Positions 46,546 through 55,494 of a stretch of DNA of 64,000 nt are shown here, one piece after another. Source of the stretch: Bacillota bacterium (GTDB lineage: Bacteria; Bacillota; Bacilli; Paenibacillales; NBRC-103111); NCBI GenBank assembly GCA_023388055.1, contig JAEWGW010000018.1, positions 62,001 to 126,000 on the forward strand, given 5' to 3'. The notes under the pieces were generated by a model that ran no database searches, was not told the origin of the DNA, and was given only the letters and a program-made list of their open reading frames with translations. The translations under genes and the position numbers were made by a program. Within the stretch, counting starts at the first letter, position 1. Each line of letters begins with the position of its first letter.

Positions 46546-47721
46546 CTATACCCCTCTTCCCGCTGCTGTTTGGGTCATCGCTTCATCCGGGATGCCGGCT
46601 TCCGAGTCCGCCGACCCTAACCGGGCGGAGGATGCATCTGCAACCGTCCCAAGGCCTGCTTCTGCCCCTCCCGGCAGCGGGTGGGCAACTCCCCGGCGTT
46701 TGGTGAACTCCCGGGTCAGCGCCGGAATGATCTGGAACAGATCCCCCGCAAGAGCGTAATGGGCGATCTGGAATATCGGCGCCTGAGAGTCCTTGTTCAC
46801 GGCGATAATCACATCGGAGCCCTGCATACCCACCGTATGCTGAACCGCTCCCGAGATTCCCGCCGCAATGTACAGCTTAGGCCGCACCGTGTGCCCCGTC
46901 TGCCCGATCTGGTGCTCATGGGTGATCCAGCCCGCGTCCACTGCGGCACGGGTTGCGCCAACCTCACCGCCCAGCACCTCCGCCAGCTCCCGCAGCAGGC
47001 CAAAGCCCTCCGGTCCGCCCAAGCCCCGGCCGCCGGCCACGATAATGTCTGCTTCCTCCAGATTAATGCTGCTCTTCTCCTCCAGGAAGGCGATCACCTG
47101 GGCGGCCGTATTGGAATAATTCTCCCGCACCTCCAGGTGCACCACCTCGCCGGTCCGCTCCGGGTCTGGCGCCAAGGCCTGGAACACACCCGCCCGGGCG
47201 GTGGCCATCTGGGGCCGGTACTGCTTGCAGAGGATGGTGGCCATCATCTTCTCCGAAAATGCCGGGCGGCTGGCCATCAGAAGCCGGGAGGGATGAGGCT
47301 CCACATCCAGCTCTGTGCAATCCGCCGTCAGCCCTGTGGGCAGATGGGTGGCGATGGCTCCCGCCAGATCCCGCCCGGTAGCGGTGGCGCCATACAGCAC
47401 AATCTCCGGCTTGATCTCGTGGATCGCCGACAAACATACCCTGCTGTACGGGCGGGTCCGGTAATCCAGCAGCTCCGGCGCTTGACACAGGTACACCCGG
47501 TCGGCTCCGTAGCGGATGGATTCCGCCGCCAGATGCTCCACATCATGGCCGATGACCAGCGCCAACAACGAAGTCTCCAGCTTATCAGCGAGCTTCCGCC
47601 CTTCCCCTAGCAGCTGCCAGGAGACCTTCTTAGCCTCACCGCGCCGGTGCTCGATGACGATCATCACGCCCCGGTAGGCAGACCAATCCTGCTCCTGGGC
47701 GGCTTTGCGTTCCTCACTCAT
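46546..47721 (-). CDS. fixB: Electron transfer flavoprotein alpha subunit FixB
   Basis: A 391-residue ETF-alpha protein. The FAD-binding end is present: VAGGRGLGGPEGFGLLRELAEVLGGEVGATRAAVDAGWI, followed by QIGQTGHTVRPKLYIAAGISGAVQHTVGM and VNKDSQAPIFQIAHYALAGDLF. About 45 extra C-terminal residues (Gly/Ala-rich) go beyond the usual length. It pairs with FixA. A stem-loop separates it from fixA (47788-47840). Confidence 0.95.
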   Translation of the reverse strand: MSEERKAAQEQDWSAYRGVMIVIEHRRGEAKKVSWQLLGEGRKLADKLETSLLALVIGHDVEHLAAESIRYGADRVYLCQAPELLDYRTRPYSRVCLSAIHEIKPEIVLYGATATGRDLAGAIATHLPTGLTADCTELDVEPHPSRLLMASRPAFSEKMMATILCKQYRPQMATARAGVFQALAPDPERTGEVVHLEVRENYSNTAAQVIAFLEEKSSINLEEADIIVAGGRGLGGPEGFGLLRELAEVLGGEVGATRAAVDAGWITHEHQIGQTGHTVRPKLYIAAGISGAVQHTVGMQGSDVIIAVNKDSQAPIFQIAHYALAGDLFQIIPALTREFTKRRGVAHPLPGGAEAGLGTVADASSARLGSADSEAGIPDEAMTQTAAGRGV

Positions 47722-47787
47722 TCTTCATGCCTCCTCTTGCCCCGTAGCCGGAGCATGTATCTCTATTTATGCGATCGTATAGGGGGC

Positions 47788-47840
47788 TCCCCCAAAAGTA
47801 CCCGGAATCAGCTTCGAAGCATTACTTCACTTTTGGGGGA
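47788..47840 (-). other. Intercistronic stem-loop between fixA and fixB
   Basis: TCCCCCAAAAGT and ACTTTTGGGGGA form a perfect 12-bp stem directly after the fixA stop codon. The 29-base loop contains a GCTTCGAAGC palindrome. No T-run follows, so it is unlikely to terminate; it may stabilise or process the fixA message. Confidence 0.65.
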
Positions 47841-48677
47841 TTATGATATCCATCCCAGCCTGCGGGGCAGCTCGCCCTCCCACAGCTTCCCGGCCACTTC
47901 CTCCGCCTGGGCTTCCGGTGTAGCGCCGCCAATCTGCACCGTATTGGCCTTCTTGAGCTCCGGAACCCAGGTGCGGCCCACAATGGTGGGCGACCCCTTT
48001 AGTCCGATTTTGGTCCGGTCCATCTCCGGAAAATCCGCCATGGTCCACATTACGGGCTTATATCGCGCCGCCCGGACCATACCCGGCAGCGTCGCCCGGC
48101 GGATGCGGTTCAGCTCCTTAAGCACTGTAAAAAGCACGGGCATGGAGGTTTCCGCCACCTCAACACCATCCTCCATTTGCCGGTGGACACGCACCCGTCC
48201 CGCTTCCTCATCCACCTTATCCACCTTGCAGACATAAGTGAGCTGGTCCATATCCAACCGGCATGCCACACCCGGCCCCACCTGCCCCGTATCTCCGTCC
48301 AAAGTCTGCTTGCCGCAGAACACCATGTGCACCGGTCCCCAAGCCGTCTCAATCTTCCGGATGGCCGCTCCCAGCACATAGGAGGTAGCCAGCGTATCCG
48401 CCCCGGCGAAAGCCCGGTCCGTCACCAGCACAGCCTCATCGGCTCCGAGAGAAATACATTCCTTCAAGCCCTTCTCAGCCTGGGGCGGACCCATGGTCAC
48501 CACCGTTACCCGTGCCCCCAGCTCATCCTTAATCCGCAGCGCCTCCTCCAGCCCGTGCATATCATAGAAATTCACAATGCTCGGCACTCCCTGGCGGATC
48601 AGGGTATTGTTCTTGGGATCAATCCGGATCTCCCTGCTGTCGGGCACCTGCTTGACACAAACCACCACATGCAGCAA
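47841..48677 (-). CDS. fixA: Electron transfer flavoprotein beta subunit FixA
   Basis: A 278-residue ETF-beta protein: VCVKQVPDSREIRIDPKNNTLIRQGVPSIVNFYD start and the ADTLATSYVLGAAIRKIE and CGKQTLDGDTGQVGPGVA motifs. In FixABCX it takes electrons from NADH, splitting them between quinone and a low-potential ferredoxin or flavodoxin. The start is TTG at 48677, seven bases after GGAGGTG. The upstream region holds CcpA- and Crp/Fnr-type sites. Confidence 0.94.
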   Translation of the reverse strand: MLHVVVCVKQVPDSREIRIDPKNNTLIRQGVPSIVNFYDMHGLEEALRIKDELGARVTVVTMGPPQAEKGLKECISLGADEAVLVTDRAFAGADTLATSYVLGAAIRKIETAWGPVHMVFCGKQTLDGDTGQVGPGVACRLDMDQLTYVCKVDKVDEEAGRVRVHRQMEDGVEVAETSMPVLFTVLKELNRIRRATLPGMVRAARYKPVMWTMADFPEMDRTKIGLKGSPTIVGRTWVPELKKANTVQIGGATPEAQAEEVAGKLWEGELPRRLGWIS

Positions 48678-48711
48678 TCTGACACACCTCCGATTAGAAT
48701 CATTCCAAAAA

Positions 48712-48725
48712 TGATAGCGCTTGCA
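48712..48725 (-). promoter_or_regulatory. CcpA cre site upstream of fixA
   Basis: On the minus strand TGCAAGCGCTATCA matches the cre consensus TGNAANCGNWNNCA at every fixed position. It is 35 bp upstream of the fixA start, so CcpA bound here would block transcription. A second one-mismatch site, CGGAAGCGCTAACA, lies at 48977-48990. Confidence 0.7.
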
Positions 48726-48815
48726 TTAATTGCCAACGCTGATTTTCACATCTGAAATTCTCCCCCGCTATCACCATATTTCACCATTTCCACATGTTGA
48801 ACCGTTTTCCTACTT

Positions 48816-48919
48816 TGTGAAAAAATTCATTTGTTATAGTGATAAAAATTTCTTGTTTCCGTCATAAAGTTGTCACTTTTCCTTAAAAAGTCCGGGCTTT
48901 TCTTGTGAAAAAATGCACA
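48816..48919. promoter_or_regulatory. Two Crp/Fnr-like sites upstream of fixA
   Basis: TGTGAAAAAATTCATT (48816-48831) and TGTGAAAAAATGCACA (48904-48919) match the Crp/Fnr pattern TGTGA-N6-TCACA at 8 and 9 of 10 positions. Both lie on the plus strand within the 390-bp gap before fixA, 88 bp apart. The region 48678-49068 otherwise holds only AT-rich sequence and the cre sites. Fnr would fit an oxygen-responsive fix operon. Confidence 0.5.
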
Positions 48920-49021
48920 TAACTGCTCTGTAAAACAACTGTTATACCTTTTCAAAGCATCTGTACTATATCTGCACGGAAGCGCTAACACTTTTTAGGG
49001 CTATTTTGAACGCCACAACAA

Positions 49022-49048
49022 AAAAGCCTGACCGCATCCGGCCAAGCG
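49022..49048 (-). terminator. Probable terminator downstream of uvsE
   Basis: On the minus strand GCTTGGCCG / CGGTCAGGC forms an imperfect stem followed by six T, 20 bp beyond the uvsE stop. Confidence 0.5.
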
Positions 49049-49068
49049 TTTATCCCGTACTCCTTTTT

Positions 49069-50061
49069 TCATAGCTCCACAGTGGCCTGGTCCACCCGCC
49101 GGACCCCCTGCACTCCCGCCAGATCCTCCATGAGACGGAACAGCGCTCCATCCTTCATCTTAGCCTCCAGCATCACATCCAGCGCAGATGTATCCGTCGC
49201 AATCTCACGCAGGAACTCCAGGAGCGGACCGGCCTCCACATAATCCGCATGGGCCCGCACATCCTTGCCTTCACGGGGGCTGGAGACGTGGATCTTCGGC
49301 GGAAGGACAGGCAAACCCAGCGCCTCCTGCTCCTCCGTCCCTGCGCCTTCCCATGTCCGCAGGATTCTGGGCCACAGGGAAGTTGCACTCTCCCCGGCAT
49401 TGTTCACCGTATGATGATGCAGATCCAGCACCATAGGAGCCCCCACCTCCTCACAAATGGCCAGGGTTTCCTCTGCGGTGAAGGTTTTATCATCATTCTC
49501 CAGGGTGATCCGCTCCCGCACCTCCTGCGGAAGGGCAAGGAAATTGCGGGTGAACCGCTGCCCCGCCGTCAGCTTATCCCCGTAGCTGCCGCCCACGTGG
49601 ATGTTGCACTTGGCATTGCGGTTTAGTCCCATAGCCTCCAGCATGGTGTGATGCCGCACCAGATCGGCCACCGAATTGTCCAGCACATCCTGCCGCGGGG
49701 TGGACAGCACCGTAAAATGATCGGGATGGAAGCTTGTCCGCATCCGGTGCAAACGGACATATTCCCCAACCTGGGCGAAGGACTCCGACAATACTGCGAA
49801 GGGATCCCAGTCCGCAAGAAGCCCATGGCCCACAAGAGGGATCAGCTTGGAGGAAAACCGGTAGAGATGAATATCGCTGGCCCGGTTATGCCGGAGCAGC
49901 CGAAGAGTATTGTGCAGATTCTCCGCAGCGATACGCTCCAGCTTGCGGACTGCGGCTTCCCGGTCCTCCAGCTTGGCGAAGGCGGTGGCGGTCATGGTTT
50001 TGGAGGGGGAAGCCTGGGACACAACGGTGGACATAGCCACATAACCAAAACGGACAATCAC
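49069..50061 (-). CDS. uvsE: UV damage repair endonuclease UvsE
   Basis: A 330-residue UVDE-type endonuclease that nicks DNA 5' of UV photoproducts. Characteristic are VRFGYVAMS at the N-terminus, RMRTSFHPDHFTVLSTP, IHVGGSYGDK, ENDDKTFT and LDLHHHTVN, with the metal-binding His, Glu and Asp residues. Start GTG 50061 follows CGGGAGTG at eight bases. A CCATATATGG palindrome lies 31 bp upstream (50093-50102). Spore-forming bacteria often use UvsE for UV resistance. Confidence 0.95.
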   Translation of the reverse strand: MIVRFGYVAMSTVVSQASPSKTMTATAFAKLEDREAAVRKLERIAAENLHNTLRLLRHNRASDIHLYRFSSKLIPLVGHGLLADWDPFAVLSESFAQVGEYVRLHRMRTSFHPDHFTVLSTPRQDVLDNSVADLVRHHTMLEAMGLNRNAKCNIHVGGSYGDKLTAGQRFTRNFLALPQEVRERITLENDDKTFTAEETLAICEEVGAPMVLDLHHHTVNNAGESATSLWPRILRTWEGAGTEEQEALGLPVLPPKIHVSSPREGKDVRAHADYVEAGPLLEFLREIATDTSALDVMLEAKMKDGALFRLMEDLAGVQGVRRVDQATVEL

Positions 50062-50156
50062 AAGCAAGTCACTCCCGAAAGGTAGTATATTACCATATAT
50101 GGATATACTTCCCTTCAACTGCTTAAATCATCCGTTTAAATCCGCATCATTCCGGT

Positions 50157-50483
50157 TTAACCGGATACTTCCTTATCTCCGAAAAACATTTCGTAAGCCA
50201 GCGCCGTTTGCACTCTGGCCTCCTCCTCCGTCAGCTTGCGGAGCAGGTCCATTTCCACCAATGTCACCTCATTGCCCTGAAAATTGATTTCGGCGATGGA
50301 CGCGGTAATTTTCACAATGGCGATAGCTTGGTTCTGGGGGGTATAGGCAATCACCTTCTGGCCGGTAGGAAATACGCGGAAGCCGGTTTTCACCATCTTG
50401 CACTTGCCGTATTCCAGCAAATCATGAAGCTCCTGCTCATTCTTGAACTTGCAGACCGAGTTAAATTCCGTAGCGAATCCCAT
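50157..50483 (-). CDS. DUF2584-like protein
   Basis: A 108-residue protein: MGFATEFNSVCKFKNEQELHDLL and VKTGFRVFPTGQKVIAYTPQNQAIAIVKI, followed by a C-terminal acidic helix. The start and GFRVFP motif resemble the Bacillus DUF2584 family, whose function is unknown. ATG 50483 has AGGAGG upstream. It is transcribed on the same strand as uvsE, 96 bp before it. Confidence 0.7.
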   Translation of the reverse strand: MGFATEFNSVCKFKNEQELHDLLEYGKCKMVKTGFRVFPTGQKVIAYTPQNQAIAIVKITASIAEINFQGNEVTLVEMDLLRKLTEEEARVQTALAYEMFFGDKEVSG

Positions 50484-50568
50484 ACAATGCTCCTCCTAAA
50501 GGGGGTTTTCCTTTAAGAATACCATAATTTGCAGGCAATTACCTGGCCTGGCCTTCCGCAGATCTTGC

Positions 50569-51522
50569 TCAATCCCCGGTTTGGCCATCCGGTTTAGCCG
50601 CTTGCTTCCATGCAGTATGGATCAGGCGGCTCAGCCTTTCACCGTCGGCAGTACCGGCATTCCGCCAGAGGGCGGCATGAAGGCCCTCCGGTCCCAGCTC
50701 CGGGCACAAATCCGCATCCGTCAGCAATACATTGCTCTGCCCGTCAGGCGTCACAAAATAAAGCAGTGCCGGTCCTTTGGCCTGCAAAGCGGCAAACGCG
50801 CGCCGGGAGGCACTTCTTACCTCCGTCTCCAACTGGCTTCCCGCGGGAGGCTTATAGCCCGTCTCCGCAGGCGGCACAACCCCGCCCAGCTCCATGACGG
50901 CTATATCCCCTGCTTCCTCAGCACCGCCCAAGGCAGCGGCGTATACCCGTCCCTTCACCTTTTCCTCCGCTAACAGCCGGTCTGTCTTGCGGAATACCTC
51001 CTCCACTGCTGCCTGCAGCTCCTCGCGGCTGGTTACCAGCACCGCCTCCTGGCCGCAGCCGGTCTCTGCAGGACCGATGCGGCAGGGATAACCGAGAGTC
51101 ATTTCCATTTCGATAAGAAAATAAGCAGAATCCTGCTCCCATTGGGAACGGGTAAAAGTACGGAAGAGGCTTTGGGGAACCCGTTCCCCCGCCAACAGCC
51201 TGCGCAGAAGCACCCGGTCGGCCCCCAGAACTGCCCCTGCCGGCTCCAAACCCGCCGCAGCCAAACCCAGAAGCTCCGCATAAGCCGCCAAACGGCGGAG
51301 CTCCCGCTTGCTGTGGGCGCCTGCAGCCACCAGCACATCCGCCTCTGGGCAGCTCCCGGGGCCGGCTGGCGCGTGCTGCGCGGGCAGCTCTTTTATTACC
51401 GTGGCATATCCCTCCGACTGGAGAAGCTCCGCCATATTCTTGGCCGCCAGCTTGCGCAGCCGCCGCTCCGCTTTGTCCGGACTGCGGATATAGATCACTC
51501 CGATACGCATTGCATCACTCAA
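50569..51522 (-). CDS. D-alanine-D-alanine ligase-like (ATP-grasp) protein, degenerate
   Basis: A 317-residue protein. It keeps the layout of an ATP-grasp ligase (IGVIYIRSPDK start, LGADRVLLRRLLAGERVPQSLF in the middle and GYPCRIGPAETG near residue 147), but the usual KPxxxGSS phosphate loop and the metal-binding ExN are not recognisable. It is thus probably not an active D-Ala-D-Ala ligase. Start TTG 51522 is preceded by GAAGGG; ATG 51510 is an alternative. The next genes are an amidase and a DUF protein on the same strand. Confidence 0.55.
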   Translation of the reverse strand: MSDAMRIGVIYIRSPDKAERRLRKLAAKNMAELLQSEGYATVIKELPAQHAPAGPGSCPEADVLVAAGAHSKRELRRLAAYAELLGLAAAGLEPAGAVLGADRVLLRRLLAGERVPQSLFRTFTRSQWEQDSAYFLIEMEMTLGYPCRIGPAETGCGQEAVLVTSREELQAAVEEVFRKTDRLLAEEKVKGRVYAAALGGAEEAGDIAVMELGGVVPPAETGYKPPAGSQLETEVRSASRRAFAALQAKGPALLYFVTPDGQSNVLLTDADLCPELGPEGLHAALWRNAGTADGERLSRLIHTAWKQAAKPDGQTGD

Positions 51523-51561
51523 GGCCGACCCTTCTTTCGTTCAGGCTGGTTATGATACGGC

Positions 51562-52551
51562 TCATGGTCCCAGGATATGAAAGAACCGGTATTTGGTTGC
51601 TTCGGTCCAAGCGTAGGAATCGCTATAGTCCCAATAGCGGTGGCGGCAGTTAACGGTATGGGCATTCACCAGCGGCATGCCGTCGGGATCAAAATCCGTC
51701 ACCACGGTGCTGTGCCCGTAGCGGCCATCCCCGTTCCAGCTGTAGCAGATCACGTCCCCCGGCTCCAGATCCTTGGGGGAACCTACCTCCTCCGCACTCA
51801 GACAGGTGCTCCGTTTCCCCCCCAGATACAGCTGCAGAGCATTGGCTACCGCCCAGCTGTAGCTCCACAGCTCCTGGCTGCCGTTCCTGCCCCGGTACCA
51901 CCACCCTGCCTCCCGGCGCCCGGTGTAATCCATATAGTGGCCTCCCGCAAGAATACACTGGGAGACGTAGTTGGAGCAGTCCACCTCAAAAGCCAAATAA
52001 GCAGGGTTAGGAGTTTCCCAGAACTTCTCGGCATACTCCACAGCCAATTGCCGGTTATAGGTGCCTTTGCTGCGGGAAGAGGTTTGCAGGCCTTGTTTGA
52101 GAAAAGGGGGCGGAGCCTTCTGCCGGATCTCCTCGGCCATCTCGGGCAACAGCCCCGGCCGGTCGTCGCGGTCATCAAGGGCGGACTGCTCCACGCGCTG
52201 CAATACAGCGACACCCTCCCGCACAAAAGCAAACGTCAGACGCTCCGTCCACCAGCTGTTTTCCGTCAAGGTCCGGCTTCCCACATTTCCCTGGAAGGAC
52301 TGGGAAAGACGGATATGAAGAACCGCCTCACTGTCCGAGGTTTCCACCCGTTTAACCGCTAGCCGAATTTCGGAGCGGACCGGCACAAGCCCCCGGATCA
52401 GATGCTGAAACCTGCGGCGCTCCTGCCGCGCTTCCATCCGCCGCAGGAATTCTCCGTCTGCCGTCAATTGCCGCAGCGGACCGGTGTCATAGTCCGTTTC
52501 CGCCTGATTGCGCGCATGAATGAAATCGTATAACGCCAGCTTCCAGCTCAT
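51562..52551 (-). CDS. Amidase_6 domain protein (putative cell-wall amidase)
   Basis: A 329-residue protein. The C-terminal 170 residues form an Amidase_6 (NlpC/P60-related) domain: YNRQLAVEYAEKFWETPNPAYLAFEVDCSNYVSQCILAGG with the catalytic Cys, then GDGRYGHSTVVTDFDPDGMPLVNAHT with the catalytic His. The N-terminal half is beta-rich and unassigned. No signal peptide is seen. Function likely in wall turnover or sporulation; unproven. Confidence 0.85.
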   Translation of the reverse strand: MSWKLALYDFIHARNQAETDYDTGPLRQLTADGEFLRRMEARQERRRFQHLIRGLVPVRSEIRLAVKRVETSDSEAVLHIRLSQSFQGNVGSRTLTENSWWTERLTFAFVREGVAVLQRVEQSALDDRDDRPGLLPEMAEEIRQKAPPPFLKQGLQTSSRSKGTYNRQLAVEYAEKFWETPNPAYLAFEVDCSNYVSQCILAGGHYMDYTGRREAGWWYRGRNGSQELWSYSWAVANALQLYLGGKRSTCLSAEEVGSPKDLEPGDVICYSWNGDGRYGHSTVVTDFDPDGMPLVNAHTVNCRHRYWDYSDSYAWTEATKYRFFHILGP

Positions 52552-52638
52552 GCCGGTCTCCTCCCGTCTTGAAGGTTGTCAGGTACAATATATGACAGTG
52601 GGAGAGGGTTCATGAATCGGAAACAGGGCAATTTGGCA

Positions 52639-52710
52639 TTTACGAACCGCAGGAAACCAGCTATACTAAAGGTAACGAAATTTTGAAATAAAGTTTCATT
52701 AGATGAAACT
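52639..52710 (+). promoter_or_regulatory. acnA promoter and leader palindrome
   Basis: TTTACG (52639-52644) - N17 - TATACT (52662-52667). AGTTTCATTAGATGAAACT (52692-52710) is a perfect inverted repeat with 8-bp arms that starts about 18 bases into the transcript and ends directly before AAGGAGG. It could be an operator or an mRNA hairpin next to the ribosome binding site. Confidence 0.65.
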
Positions 52711-52727
52711 AAGGAGGTTAACTATTC

Positions 52728-55436
52728 ATGGCTTACCAAGACCGCTATTCCGTCAAAAAGAAGCTCCGCGCAGGTGGCAAGGAATACGCTTACTACGATC
52801 TGCCTGCCTTATCCGCTCAGTTCGGAAGCATCGACCGTCTTCCCTTCTCCATCAAGGTGCTGCTTGAGGCCGCTGTCCGCCAGTTCGACGGGCGCGCCAT
52901 CACAGAGGAGCATGTGAAGCAAATCGCCGGCTGGGCAGAGGTTCGGGATGCCAATAAAGAAATCCCCTTCATCCCGGCGCGCATCGTGCTCCAGGACTTC
53001 ACCGGCGTGCCTGTTGTCGTGGATCTGGCTGCCATGCGTTCAGCCATGAAGGCCTCCGGCGGAGATCCGAAGAAAATCAACCCGCTGGTTCCCGTAGATT
53101 TGGTCATCGACCACTCCATCATGGTGGATGCCTTCGGCTCGAAGGAAGCGGAGGAATACAACACCAGGGTGGAGTTTGAACGCAATGGAGAGCGTTACCG
53201 GTTCCTGCGCTGGGCGCAAACCGCCTTTGATAACTTCCGCGCCGTGCCTCCGGGCACCGGCATTGTCCACCAGGTCAACTTGGAATACCTGGCTTCCGTC
53301 ACCGCCGTGAAAAACGTGGACGGCGAATTGGTAGCCTATCCCGACTCCCTGGTGGGCACCGACTCCCACACCACCATGATCAACGGCTTGGGTGTCGTCG
53401 GCTGGGGCGTAGGCGGCATCGAGGCGGAAGCCTGCATGCTCGGCCAGCCTCTGTACTTCGTCACGCCGGATGTCATCGGCTTCAAGCTCACCGGCAGCCT
53501 GCCTGAGGGCGCTACCGCTACAGACCTGGCGCTGACCGTCACCCAGATGCTCCGAAGAAAAGGCGTCGTAGGCAAATTTGTGGAATATTACGGCCCCGGC
53601 TTATCCCGCATGAGCCTGGCAGACCGGGCTACCGTGGCGAATATGAGCCCGGAATACGGCGCCACCGTCGGCTTCTTCCCGGTAGACGACGAAACCCTGA
53701 ACTACCTGCGCCTGACCGGCCGGGACGATGAACAAATCGCCCTGGTGGAGGCCTATTATAAGGCACAAGGCATGTTCCGCACGGACAGCACTCCCGATCC
53801 GGTGTTCAGCGACACCATCGAGCTGGATTTGTCCACCGTGGTGCCCAGCCTTGCCGGACCCAAACGTCCCCAGGACCGTGTGGAGCTGTCCCGCATGAAG
53901 GAAGCGTACAATGCCATTGTACGGGCGCCTATTGACAAGGGCGGCTATGGTCTGCCGGAGAAAAAGCTGATTGAGGAAGAAGTCACCATCTACTCCCCGG
54001 ACGGCAAAAGCTCCCTCATGCGCAACGGCGCCGTTGTCATCGCCGCCATCACCAGCTGTACCAATACCTCTAACCCCAGCGTGATGCTGGGCGCAGGCCT
54101 CGTCGCCAAAAAAGCCGTGGAGCGCGGTTTGACCAAACCCGCTTACGTGAAGAGCAGCCTGACCCCCGGTTCCCTGGTGGTCACCGAATACCTGAATAAT
54201 GCCGGACTGCTCCCCGCCCTGGAGGAGCTGGGTTTCCACGTTACCGGCTATGGCTGCGGCACCTGTATCGGCAACAGCGGACCATTGCCGGATGAAGTGG
54301 CCAAGGCTGTCGCCGACAACGATATGACCGTAGCCGCCGTCCTCTCCGGCAACCGGAACTTTGAGGGCCGGGTCCATGCCCAGGTGAAGGCCAACTATCT
54401 GGCTTCCCCGCCATTGGTTGTGGCGTACGCCCTGGCGGGAACCGTGAACATTGACCTCACCAACGAGCCTATCGGCTACGACAAAAGCAACACGCCAGTG
54501 TTCCTGAAGGACATTTGGCCCAGCAATGAGGAAATTCAGGCAGCCGTGAAGGCCGCTATTGACCCTGCTATGTTCCGGGACAAATACAAGAACGTCTTCA
54601 ACGCCAACGAACGCTGGAATGCCATAGAGGTGCCGGAGGGCGAGCTCTACGAATGGGATGACTCCTCCACTTATATCCAGGAGCCCCCCTTCTTCAAGGA
54701 TCTGGCGGCTGAGCCGGGCCATATCGGGGATATCGGCGGCGCACGGGTGCTTGCACTGCTGGGCGACTCCGTTACCACCGACCATATTTCCCCGGCGGGC
54801 AACATCAAGGCGGATTCTCCCGCTGGCAAATATCTCATCAGCCACGGTGTTAAGCGGGAGGACTTCAACTCCTACGGCTCCCGCCGCGGTAATCACGAGG
54901 TCATGATGCGGGGCACCTTCGCCAACATCCGCATCCGCAATGCCGTAGCTCCGGGCACCGAGGGTGGTGTTACCACCTATCTGCCGTCAGGCGAGGTGGA
55001 GTCCATCTATGATGCCTCCATGAAGTATCAGGAGGCGGGCACCAATCTGGTGGTCATTGCCGGCAAGGAATACGGCACCGGCAGCTCCCGGGACTGGGCC
55101 GCCAAGGGCACCCTGCTCCTCGGCGTCAAGGCCGTCATCACCGAAAGCTACGAGCGGATCCACCGGAGCAATCTGGTAGGTATGGGTGTGCTGCCTCTGC
55201 AATTTGTAGATGGAGCCGACTGGAAGAGCCTTGGCATCACAGGCACCGAAACCTTCTCCGTGTCCGGGTTAAGCGATGATATCCGGCCCGGCCAGCAGGT
55301 CACCGTCACCGCGGTCCGCACCGACGGCAGCAGCTTCACCTTCCCCGCCGCCGTCCGCCTGGACAGTCTGGTGGACGTGGACTACTACCGCAACGGCGGC
55401 ATCCTGCAAACCGTCCTCCGCCAATTAATGGCATAA
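52728..55436 (+). CDS. acnA: Aconitate hydratase
   Basis: A 902-residue aconitase of the AcnA/IRP type that interconverts citrate and isocitrate. Cluster ligands lie in ITSCTNTSNPSVM and GCGTCIGNSG. DSLVGTDSHTTMINGLGVVGWGVGGIEAE and VIAGKEYGTGSSRDWAAKG are signatures. ATG 52728 follows AAGGAGG at 10 bases. In Bacillus the homologue is controlled by CcpC and CodY and doubles as an RNA-binding protein. The palindrome just before its ribosome binding site differs from the known CcpC box. A terminator follows at 55460. Confidence 0.97.
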   Translation: MAYQDRYSVKKKLRAGGKEYAYYDLPALSAQFGSIDRLPFSIKVLLEAAVRQFDGRAITEEHVKQIAGWAEVRDANKEIPFIPARIVLQDFTGVPVVVDLAAMRSAMKASGGDPKKINPLVPVDLVIDHSIMVDAFGSKEAEEYNTRVEFERNGERYRFLRWAQTAFDNFRAVPPGTGIVHQVNLEYLASVTAVKNVDGELVAYPDSLVGTDSHTTMINGLGVVGWGVGGIEAEACMLGQPLYFVTPDVIGFKLTGSLPEGATATDLALTVTQMLRRKGVVGKFVEYYGPGLSRMSLADRATVANMSPEYGATVGFFPVDDETLNYLRLTGRDDEQIALVEAYYKAQGMFRTDSTPDPVFSDTIELDLSTVVPSLAGPKRPQDRVELSRMKEAYNAIVRAPIDKGGYGLPEKKLIEEEVTIYSPDGKSSLMRNGAVVIAAITSCTNTSNPSVMLGAGLVAKKAVERGLTKPAYVKSSLTPGSLVVTEYLNNAGLLPALEELGFHVTGYGCGTCIGNSGPLPDEVAKAVADNDMTVAAVLSGNRNFEGRVHAQVKANYLASPPLVVAYALAGTVNIDLTNEPIGYDKSNTPVFLKDIWPSNEEIQAAVKAAIDPAMFRDKYKNVFNANERWNAIEVPEGELYEWDDSSTYIQEPPFFKDLAAEPGHIGDIGGARVLALLGDSVTTDHISPAGNIKADSPAGKYLISHGVKREDFNSYGSRRGNHEVMMRGTFANIRIRNAVAPGTEGGVTTYLPSGEVESIYDASMKYQEAGTNLVVIAGKEYGTGSSRDWAAKGTLLLGVKAVITESYERIHRSNLVGMGVLPLQFVDGADWKSLGITGTETFSVSGLSDDIRPGQQVTVTAVRTDGSSFTFPAAVRLDSLVDVDYYRNGGILQTVLRQLMA

Positions 55437-55459
55437 ACTAATTGCACATCCCTTTCATC

Positions 55460-55494
55460 AACCGGCCTCCACCCTTGCGTGGGGGCCGGTTTAA
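55460..55494 (+). terminator. Terminator after acnA
   Basis: AACCGGCC-CCAC / GTGG-GGCCGGTT stem (12 bp, one bulge) followed by TAATAA. It lies 24 bp after the stop. Confidence 0.7.
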
